A DNA stretch of 8,432 bases from an uncultured Slackia sp. (GTDB lineage: Bacteria; Actinomycetota; Coriobacteriia; Coriobacteriales; Eggerthellaceae). Location: the NCBI GenBank assembly GCA_900553655.1, contig USEQ01000043.1:1-8432 (forward strand), given 5' to 3'. The notes under the pieces were generated by a model. It saw nothing but the letters and a program-made list of their open reading frames with translations, ran no database searches and was not told the DNA's origin. Positions 1 to 5,093 of the stretch are shown here, one piece after another. The position numbers and the translations under genes are program-made. The stretch's first letter is position 1. The number at the start of each line of letters is the position of its first letter.

Positions 1-1
1 T

Positions 2-178
2 GATTTCTATGCCCGTAATGCAGATCTGATCGCATGCGCCGTTTCGGCTCGATTCGAGTCTTCCCAGGAGCATGCGTCTCGGGTGTGGGCGGTCGATCCA
101 TCGTTCGCCTTGGGCCTTGGCCGTCGTTTCTACGACATGTACTGCGGAGTGCTTGGTGCCGCAGAGAATCTTTCGTAG
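2..178 (+). CDS. C-terminal end of an unidentified protein, possibly a glycosyltransferase (5' truncated)
   Basis: An open frame enters from the left edge and runs 58 codons to TAG at 176-178. The visible residues start DFYARNADLIACAVSARF and end GRRFYDMYCGVLGAAENLS. Codon choice is like that of the neighbouring genes and the residue mix is that of a folded protein, with an amphipathic C-terminal helix. The ending (RFYDMYCGVL) is of the kind seen at the end of group 1 glycosyltransferases, and a YbhN-type membrane protein follows on the same strand, a common pairing with glycosyltransferases. That assignment is inference, since no catalytic motif lies inside the window. An open frame of this length could arise by chance with a probability of a few percent. 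Confidence 0.55.
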   Translation, partial: DFYARNADLIACAVSARFESSQEHASRVWAVDPSFALGLGRRFYDMYCGVLGAAENLS

Positions 179-281
179 CCTGAGTTCGAAAGGGCTCTTT
201 CTTTATTGCGAAACGGTGACGTTCGCGCGCCGTGTACGAAACGAAAGGCGGGTTCGTGCCGGGCGACGGGTGTTTGCGGAG

Positions 282-287
282 TATAAT
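282..287 (+). promoter_or_regulatory. Possible -10 box for the flippase-like gene
   Basis: TATAAT matches the sigma-70 type -10 consensus and lies 112 nt before the preferred start at 400. No good -35 hexamer is seen 16-18 nt upstream, so the promoter call is weak. If real, it places the transcript start near 294. That would rule out the in-frame GTG at 232 as the translation start. Confidence 0.3.
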
Positions 288-383
288 CACGTCCGTTGCG
301 CGGATGCATTCGCGCTTCGTTAAGCAGGCAGGCGGCGTTTTCACGTCCGCGAATCGGCGGGACTTGTGCGTCGCCGTCCGACA

Positions 384-389
384 AGAAAG
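384..389 (+). promoter_or_regulatory. Ribosome binding site deciding the start at 400
   Basis: AGAAAG lies 10 nt before GTG at 400. The upstream in-frame starts, including GTG at 232, would add about 56 polar residues with no similarity to the family's N-terminus. The site is only moderate in strength. Confidence 0.4.
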
Positions 390-399
390 CTGGTCCGTC

Positions 400-1656
400 G
401 TGAAACCAAGCATTCAGAAACTCCTCGTCGGCTTCGTTATCGTTATCGTGCTGGCATTCATTCTTTTACGTGGCGACCAGCTTGTCGAACTGGTGGAGAC
501 CATGAAGAAAGGGGCGGTCATTCCATTGGTTTTGGCCGTGCTGACGCAGCTTGGAAAGTACTATGCGCAAAGCTGGGCGTATCATTTCACGTTTGCGTCG
601 GTCAATGAGAAGATGGGCCCGAAGGAAACGCTCCCGCTTGTGTTCGGCACGTTTTTCATGAACACCATCGCACCGTCGTTGAATATGGCGGGTGCGACGC
701 TTGTGGTCGACGATGCCCGACGCCGCGGCATTCCCGGGGGCAAGGCAACGTCTGCCGCGCTGCTGATGCAGATGACCATCGAGTCGGGCTTCATGACCAT
801 CATGATTGTCGGCTTCATTATTTTGCAGGTCACGGGTAATTTAAGCCCCGCATGGTTTTTGACCGGCCTCGTGGTGGTGGTCATGGTCGGCTTTATGGGC
901 GGCATCATGTTCATCGGCCGCAAAAGCCCCAAGATGCTCGTTGGCCTGCTGCATCCGATAGAGCGCTTGGTAAATCGCATTCTGAAGAAGTTCAACAAGA
1001 ATCCGCTCGATCCCTGGGCGGAGAAAGCGGTTGCATCATTCGGCGATGCGGCGGGCACTATTGCGGGCAATCCGAAAACGGCGGCGAAGGCCTTCGGCTG
1101 CTCCATTGCTGCAAGTACATGCGAGCTTGCAGCGTTTTGCCTGGTGGGCGTTGCGTTCAACATTACGAATCCTGAAGCGCTGATATGCGGCTACGTTATT
1201 GCCACGCTGCTTGCCATGATTTCTCCGGTGCCTCAAGGCGTCGGATTTGTGGAAGCGGGCGTTATGGTGTTGTTCAGCGCGTACGACATCAATTCGGCTG
1301 CTGGCATGGCGAGCGTGCTGGTGTACAGGGGCCTGGTATTCTGGATGCCGTTCTTGATCGGCGCCGTACTCATTCAGCGCACGAAGACGTTCAAACGCGA
1401 TGACGGCAAGAAAGGCAAGCCTGACAAGCCGGTGGCTCTCCCGACGGCTTCGAACGACGATGCGCTTGTTGACGCGGTTGTTATCGAAAAATCTCGTGAT
1501 GCTGTTGCTGCTGAAGGTAACGAAGAAAACATTGTCGTGAAGGGTTCTGTCGATGACGGGGGAATTTCGGCTTTCGAAAGAATCCCTGTCGGCGACATCG
1601 AGCTCGATGGCGTTGCCGAGAGGAACGTCTCGGGCGTTCCTAAAGTGATTTCATAA
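400..1656 (+). CDS. YbhN/UPF0104 family flippase-like integral membrane protein
   Basis: A polytopic membrane protein of 418 residues, counted from GTG at 400, which lies just before the first hydrophobic helix (about residues 8-24). Further hydrophobic segments lie near 38-55, 78-98, 118-143, 152-173, 232-254, 260-275, 282-296 and 304-325. Family landmarks are the NTIAPSLNMAG stretch followed by a basic loop DARRRGIPGGKA (88-116), the SPVPQGVGFVEAG motif (275-287) and VYRGLVFWMPF (308-318). These are typical of the lysylphosphatidylglycerol synthase transmembrane domain / YbhN group, which is linked to lipid or lipid-linked sugar handling. The substrate cannot be read from sequence. The catalytic C-terminal domain of MprF is absent. 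Instead there is a polar, partly acidic tail of about 90 residues (330-418). It follows the truncated upstream gene on the same strand and is closed by a strong terminator. The family call is firm; the start is less so. Confidence 0.85.
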   Translation: MKPSIQKLLVGFVIVIVLAFILLRGDQLVELVETMKKGAVIPLVLAVLTQLGKYYAQSWAYHFTFASVNEKMGPKETLPLVFGTFFMNTIAPSLNMAGATLVVDDARRRGIPGGKATSAALLMQMTIESGFMTIMIVGFIILQVTGNLSPAWFLTGLVVVVMVGFMGGIMFIGRKSPKMLVGLLHPIERLVNRILKKFNKNPLDPWAEKAVASFGDAAGTIAGNPKTAAKAFGCSIAASTCELAAFCLVGVAFNITNPEALICGYVIATLLAMISPVPQGVGFVEAGVMVLFSAYDINSAAGMASVLVYRGLVFWMPFLIGAVLIQRTKTFKRDDGKKGKPDKPVALPTASNDDALVDAVVIEKSRDAVAAEGNEENIVVKGSVDDGGISAFERIPVGDIELDGVAERNVSGVPKVIS

Positions 1657-1681
1657 AGAAATGCGTTTTGCGGTAGCAAGC

Positions 1682-1716
1682 AGAAGGCCTTCCCGGTTCG
1701 TAGGAAGGCCTTCTTT
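1682..1716 (+). terminator. Rho-independent terminator after the flippase-like gene
   Basis: A perfect 12-bp inverted repeat (AGAAGGCCTTCC at 1682-1693 and GGAAGGCCTTCT at 1703-1714) encloses a 9-nt loop. It starts 26 nt after the stop codon at 1654-1656 and ends in a short T run (TTCTTT). Each arm contains the self-complementary GAAGGCCTTC. On the minus strand the hairpin is followed by GCTTGC rather than a T run, so it should work mainly for the plus-strand gene. Confidence 0.75.
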
Positions 1717-1806
1717 GCGCAGGCTGCTTATGAGGGGGTGATATTTTATCAGCGGTTTACTTTCGAATTACTTGAACGTACAGGATTCGGGATTGGAAGG
1801 GATTGA

Positions 1807-2817
1807 CTAGAGGGGATTGTTACCGTAAATCTGGTACCATTCGTCTGCGACGGGGTTTACCCATTCCGTACCGTCCATGAATGTGCATCTTGCAACGCAT
1901 GCTTTCAGCTGTGCGATTTTGTAAGTGCACGTTTCGGCGATGTTCCATCCGCCTTGCGTCGTATTCACCCACGCTTCTCCGGGCTGAACGTTTGCATCGG
2001 GGATTATTACCAGATAAAGGTTTTCTTCTGAATAGGAATATGGCGGGTGGATGCGTACGGGCATTCCGTTCCCATCCCATGCGGCAACGCATATCACGAT
2101 GTCGCGGATTGCTTTTCCAGAGTTGTTCTGCACGCTATCGATATAAACATAGTCGGGATACAGAGATTTGTAGTTTGCATCGCGGATTCGTTTTTCAGGG
2201 GCTGAGCAGTAGACTTCCTGTTCGAGGAGCTTCTCTTCTATGTTGTCTGACCAGACAAGATTGGCGGTCGACGCTTCAACGCGTGCGTCGCTTTCCGCTC
2301 CTCGAGTCTCTTCGATTTCTGCAATCATTTCGTCACCGTTAGGGATTGCATTTTGCAGGACATCGTTCAAATCGTGCTCTTCAGCAAGGTCCGCAAGATT
2401 CTTGTAGATAGATTCGAAATGAAGGGATTCTTCGTCGCTTGCTATCTTTGCCGCATTGGCCAGTTCTTCAAAATGTTCGATTAAAACCTGTTTATCCGCC
2501 TGAGATGAGCAGGCGAGACGTAAAGAGTGCTCAAATCCTTTTATAGCATCGTCTCTTTTATTGTCGGACGTGATGTTTCGAGCGAGGCCGATGGTCCTGT
2601 AAAGACTGTAGTCGTCTTCGCCTATTCCAAGGGAAACGAGCGTTTCCTCGGCGGCGGTTTCGTTGCCGTCGGCGTATGCGGCAAAGACGTCTTCGACTGT
2701 CGGTTCCGGGTTGTTGCCAGAAGCCTCATTATCGGACGGGTTATTTGAGCAGCCAAATAGTCCGAATGACAGAATCAGGCATGCGATAAAGATACCGACT
2801 AGGCGTGTCTTGGTCAT
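1807..2817 (-). CDS. Secreted lipoprotein with helical middle and C-terminal DUF5780-like domain
   Basis: A protein of 336 residues starting at ATG 2815-2817, with AAAGGAGA (2822-2829) about 5 nt upstream. An in-frame extension to 2916 is polar and would bury the signal peptide. Residues 1-23 form a lipoprotein signal (MTKTR, hydrophobic core, LFGC) with Cys23 as the likely lipidated residue. An Asn/Ser/Glu-rich linker follows. Residues about 45-190 are helical and acidic, with a TPR-like feel (YRTIGLAR, DDAIKGFEHSLRLA). Residues about 215-336 look like a beta-type domain: DYVYIDSVQNNSGKAIRDI, AAWDGNGMPV, a GGW segment and a terminal DGTEWVNP near 315-322. This resembles DUF5780-type domains as I recall them; no search was possible. 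It lies downstream of the other lipoprotein with a 160-nt gap, so it may share its transcript or have its own promoter. Function unknown, probably extracytoplasmic binding. Confidence 0.85.
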   Translation of the reverse strand: MTKTRLVGIFIACLILSFGLFGCSNNPSDNEASGNNPEPTVEDVFAAYADGNETAAEETLVSLGIGEDDYSLYRTIGLARNITSDNKRDDAIKGFEHSLRLACSSQADKQVLIEHFEELANAAKIASDEESLHFESIYKNLADLAEEHDLNDVLQNAIPNGDEMIAEIEETRGAESDARVEASTANLVWSDNIEEKLLEQEVYCSAPEKRIRDANYKSLYPDYVYIDSVQNNSGKAIRDIVICVAAWDGNGMPVRIHPPYSYSEENLYLVIIPDANVQPGEAWVNTTQGGWNIAETCTYKIAQLKACVARCTFMDGTEWVNPVADEWYQIYGNNPL

Positions 2818-2977
2818 GGTGTCTCCTTTTCTTGTTCTTGTTGCGAAGGATATGTAGACGTTTCGAGCGCTGCTGGATGGATCCGAGCTGCTCGCTGTGC
2901 CGTCATGCCAATTCAATGCTTCTGCGTATCCGAGAAAGCGCTGCGCTCAAGGTGTTTGGTTAGCAAGAAGCAGGTTG
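2818..2977. other. Gap between the two lipoprotein genes
   Basis: This 160-nt gap holds the ribosome binding site of the downstream lipoprotein and a TTGTTGCG element at 2838-2845. That 8-mer matches half of the 18-bp palindrome at 4050-4067. No convincing terminator was seen for the upstream lipoprotein gene: only a 4-bp AGCG/CGCT stem near 2936-2946 (plus-strand view), which is too weak. Cotranscription therefore remains possible. Confidence 0.4.
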
Positions 2978-3685
2978 TTATCCAAGTTCGGAAATATCCC
3001 AATCGATAGCAAGCGGAGGAATCAAGCTTTTCGCGGTAGAATATGCGTCGACGTAGTCGTCGGCTTCCGCGGAGTAGAAATCATCGTCCTTGTTATTGCT
3101 CATGATGTTGATGTCGTCGCTGTCTTTTTCGATTGTGATGACATATATCGTTTTCCCGGCGTAGCCGCCTAGCCTATTTTTCGAATTCAAATTCGTAACA
3201 ACGACTATCTCGTCTGTGGAGATGTAGGTTCTGAAGTAGTCGTACTGGGCGCTTTCGGGATCGTACAGGCTTTCCTGTAATGCGGCGTATAGAATATTGG
3301 CATATTTTAAAAAGAAGTCCCTGTTCGATTGGGTGCCTATAGCAGGTTGCAAATCAGCCTTTTCCTTTAAGGAGCCGTTAAATCGCTCTACCATTTTTCC
3401 GCTGTATTCTCCTTGGGAGTCTTTTGTTAGCTCGATACAGAACGGTTCGTAATATGACGCATCGCCGCTCATTCCCACTATCTGCACCAGTGAATTATCA
3501 TCATTGGCGTAGACGCTTGCGCATAGTGCTGTTGCATTATTTTGAGATTCCATTACCTGGTCGTACGCTGCGTCTACCTTGATTCCGACGTCTTCTTCGG
3601 CTTGCAAATTGCCGCCAGAACAAGCCGATAGGCTAAATACGAGAATTACGCCAGCAGTGCATAGGCTCATGATTTTCAATTTCAT
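2978..3685 (-). CDS. Secreted lipoprotein with DPxSAxY...GGYxGK domain
   Basis: A protein of 235 residues from ATG 3683-3685, with GGAGG (3691-3695) 5 nt upstream. Residues 1-22 are a clear lipoprotein signal (MKLK, hydrophobic core, LSAC) with Cys22 as lipidation site. The mature part is acidic. Residues about 125-185 hold LYDPESAQYDY and then NSKNRLGGYAGKTIYVI. Similar pairs (DPxSAxF followed about 20-30 residues later by NSFGGYxG) occur in small bacterial lipoprotein domains of unknown role, so I infer a related fold. The tail (190-235) is Asp-rich and ends in WDISELG. Cys55 and Cys83 could form a disulfide outside the cell. It is the first gene of the minus-strand pair and its promoter should lie in the divergent intergenic region above 3700. 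Its job is unknown. Confidence 0.85.
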   Translation of the reverse strand: MKLKIMSLCTAGVILVFSLSACSGGNLQAEEDVGIKVDAAYDQVMESQNNATALCASVYANDDNSLVQIVGMSGDASYYEPFCIELTKDSQGEYSGKMVERFNGSLKEKADLQPAIGTQSNRDFFLKYANILYAALQESLYDPESAQYDYFRTYISTDEIVVVTNLNSKNRLGGYAGKTIYVITIEKDSDDINIMSNNKDDDFYSAEADDYVDAYSTAKSLIPPLAIDWDISELG

Positions 3686-3858
3686 TTTCCCCTCCAGTCA
3701 CTGTTTCTTCAGCGAGAGCGGATGCGTTCTCGTTTTGCCAGTCGTGCTAATGCGCGATTGGTGCGGCTGTTCCTTCCGACTCTTATGCGCAATGGGATTC
3801 GGGGCGCAACAAGGTCGGGATAGCTTCGCTCCCGATGACTTGCTTTGAATCATCCCAC

Positions 3859-3886
3859 CTTATTGACGAATTCTGTTGCACAACAA
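3859..3886 (-). promoter_or_regulatory. Possible promoter with operator-like palindrome for the lipoprotein genes
   Basis: TGTTG-CA-CAACA (3874-3885) is an imperfect version of the palindrome at 4050-4067. Read on the minus strand, TTGTTG (3886-3881) could act as -35, followed after 16 nt by AATAAG (3864-3859, 4 of 6 matches to TATAAT). Both hexamers are weak. The leader to the lipoprotein start at 3685 would be about 165 nt and would contain the hairpin at 3815-3835. Confidence 0.25.
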
Positions 3887-3960
3887 TCTCCACGCTGATA
3901 TGCAATTTCTCCATGCTGACAGGCACGAAGCCTGAAAGCGTTTGCGCGTTTTCGTTATCT

Positions 3961-4008
3961 ACCGACCTGTTGTGGTCGGTGCGACAATGATGTCGGCCTT
4001 TTCTTTTT
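3961..4008 (+). terminator. Possible terminator or attenuator with tandem hairpins
   Basis: ACCGACC (3961-3967) and GGTCGGT (3974-3980) form a perfect 7-bp stem with a 6-nt loop. CGACA/TGTCG (3982-3995) forms a second, weaker stem, followed closely by TTTTCTTTTT (3999-4008). CCGAC at 3962-3966 could pair with either GTCGG at 3975-3979 or GTCGG at 3992-3996, so alternative folds are possible. No gene is seen just upstream on this strand, so it may end a small RNA or a short leader instead. Confidence 0.3.
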
Positions 4009-4049
4009 GGCTGATGCGTTTCCTTCGGAGGCACGGACGTATCGGATGC

Positions 4050-4067
4050 ATTTGTTGCGCAACAAAT
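4050..4067. promoter_or_regulatory. Perfect 18-bp palindrome, probable operator
   Basis: ATTTGTTGCGCAACAAAT is fully self-complementary. It ends 15 nt before the TATAAT at 4083, so it covers the place where a -35 box would lie. This is the usual position for a site bound by a dimeric regulator. A related site and two isolated half-sites occur nearby. The regulator is not encoded in this window by any recognisable gene, unless the uncharacterised N-terminal part of the FHA protein is involved. Confidence 0.55.
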
Positions 4068-4082
4068 TGGGGAAAGCCTGGA

Positions 4083-4088
4083 TATAAT
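4083..4088 (+). promoter_or_regulatory. -10 box of the kinase cassette
   Basis: TATAAT is a full consensus -10 hexamer. The region 16-18 nt upstream (around CAACAA) is a poor -35, which would fit a promoter needing an activator. Transcription would begin near 4095, giving a leader of about 57 nt before the start at 4152. Confidence 0.5.
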
Positions 4089-4133
4089 GGAGAAGCAACT
4101 CTTTTCAAGGGTGTTTTTCGCGTTCTTTATCTT

Positions 4134-4142
4134 AGAAAGGAG
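4134..4142 (+). promoter_or_regulatory. Ribosome binding site deciding the start at 4152
   Basis: AGAAAGGAG lies 9 nt before GTG at 4152. The frame is open back to 3942, but that extension would run through the palindrome and the -10 box and has no ribosome binding site of comparable quality. Confidence 0.7.
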
Positions 4143-4151
4143 CAGGTCGTC

Positions 4152-5093
4152 GTGCGTTTTTTTCATCAAAAAGGCCTGCTTGCCCGCCGTTCGTACCGAG
4201 CCTCTCTTCCGCCAACGCTTATGGGTCTCGCAACTTTTTCGCTCGTGCTCGTGCTTTTCGGGGGCGTAGTGTATGCCGCTGCCGTTCCTGCCCTCATCGT
4301 TCAAAACCCCGTTATTCAGTCGGTGGTCGAATCCGTGACGGCTTCGCGTGATGAAAGCGCGGATGCGGCGGATTCCTCATCGCAATCTTCCGGGTCAAAA
4401 TCTTTCTCTTCGGGTCCTGTTGCATCATCGAACTCGGGGGGCGTATCGTTTCCCGGCGTCTCGCCCTTGGCTGCTTCTTCAGACAATCCTGATATATCGT
4501 CAGATTCTTCGAACGAAGAAGAATCCTCTTCCACTGAAGAGTCTCAGGGCAATTCCGAATCGGGAGAGGGCGGCTCCCAGGATCTCGTTCCGCCTTCTGG
4601 TGGAGAATCGGGTGGCGGAAACTCTCAGCCGCCTGTGCAACCTGGCCCCGATGCCGATGAGGAAGCGTCGTTTCGAGCTGCACTTATTGGCTATTACGAC
4701 AATTTAGCTCCCCACGCCCAAACGGTGTCGAATCTCTATGCGCAGTTCAACAGCAACTGTCTTTCCGTTGATTCCGACCTTCGCATGGGTTGCTTCTCCG
4801 AGGTCAATGCAGAGTTCAATGCCTTAACGGCTGCTGGCATCGAGGTTCAGAACCTGGCCGTTCCCAACGGGTCGGCTTATGCACAGAAATACGAGGACAT
4901 CAGCATACTGTATTACGATCTCACTTCGGCAACGGCCGCCTTAAGGCGTGCTTGGATCCTCAATGTGGTTATGGAGAATCCCTCTGAATATCAGGAGGAC
5001 TTCATGGCTCCAATTCTTGAAAAAACCGGTCCAGACGGAAAAATCATCCCCTTGTCCGATTTTGAACAGCGTTATCCAGGAGCGCGTCCGTGA
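4152..5093 (+). CDS. Single-pass membrane protein with Ser/acidic linker and extracytoplasmic C-terminal domain
   Basis: A protein of 313 residues. A basic N-terminus (residues 1-18) precedes one hydrophobic helix (about 22-50), so the rest is predicted outside the membrane. Residues about 60-171 are low in complexity: Ser-, Gly-, Pro- and Glu/Asp-rich, with runs such as SSNEEESSSTEESQ. This reads as a flexible stalk. Residues about 172-313 form a mostly helical domain (FRAALIGYYDNLAPHAQTV, SATAALRRAWILNVV) with Cys203 and Cys214 placed for a disulfide. I do not recognise the domain. It is the first gene of the kinase cassette: its TGA (5091-5093) overlaps the kinase start, which suggests coupled translation and a shared role, perhaps as the input or target part of the kinase system. 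That role is inference. The signal-like helix lacks a lipobox Cys, and an Ala-rich stretch (VVYAAAVPA) leaves cleavage open. Confidence 0.82.
   Translation: MRFFHQKGLLARRSYRASLPPTLMGLATFSLVLVLFGGVVYAAAVPALIVQNPVIQSVVESVTASRDESADAADSSSQSSGSKSFSSGPVASSNSGGVSFPGVSPLAASSDNPDISSDSSNEEESSSTEESQGNSESGEGGSQDLVPPSGGESGGGNSQPPVQPGPDADEEASFRAALIGYYDNLAPHAQTVSNLYAQFNSNCLSVDSDLRMGCFSEVNAEFNALTAAGIEVQNLAVPNGSAYAQKYEDISILYYDLTSATAALRRAWILNVVMENPSEYQEDFMAPILEKTGPDGKIIPLSDFEQRYPGARP

Larger units (their letters stand above)
3686..4151. other. Divergent intergenic region rich in palindromes and hairpins
   Basis: These 466 nt separate the minus-strand lipoproteins from the plus-strand kinase cassette. I see no convincing gene. 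What it holds: a GCGCAACAA half-site (3804-3812), a bulged hairpin (3815-3835), an imperfect palindrome (3874-3885), a 5-bp hairpin CAGGC/GCCTG (3920-3934), a 7-bp hairpin ACCGACC/GGTCGGT (3961-3980), a 5-bp hairpin with a T-rich tail (3982-4008), an 18-bp palindrome (4050-4067), a -10 box (4083-4088) and a ribosome binding site (4134-4142). Short open frames on both strands look non-coding, although a 25-codon frame starts at ATG 3913 and ends at TGA 3988-3990, spanning the 7-bp hairpin. Confidence 0.6.

Noticed and set aside
232..234. GTG as the start of the flippase-like gene
   Set aside because: It would place a TATAAT box inside the gene and add a polar leader unlike the family's N-terminus, which begins just before the first membrane helix.
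72..323. Plus-strand open frame of 83 codons near the left edge
   Set aside because: It overlaps the better-supported frame ending at 178 in another register and has a Cys/Arg-rich product without domain character.
582..1163. Minus-strand open frame antisense to the flippase-like gene
   Set aside because: It mirrors a well-supported membrane protein gene; its Met/Pro/Thr-rich product is the usual reverse shadow of hydrophobic codons.
3783..4304. Minus-strand open frame of 173 codons in the divergent intergenic region
   Set aside because: It runs antisense over the start of the stalked membrane protein and across the palindrome and promoter. Its residue mix is basic, His- and Cys-rich with no hydrophobic core, and no good ribosome binding site was noted.
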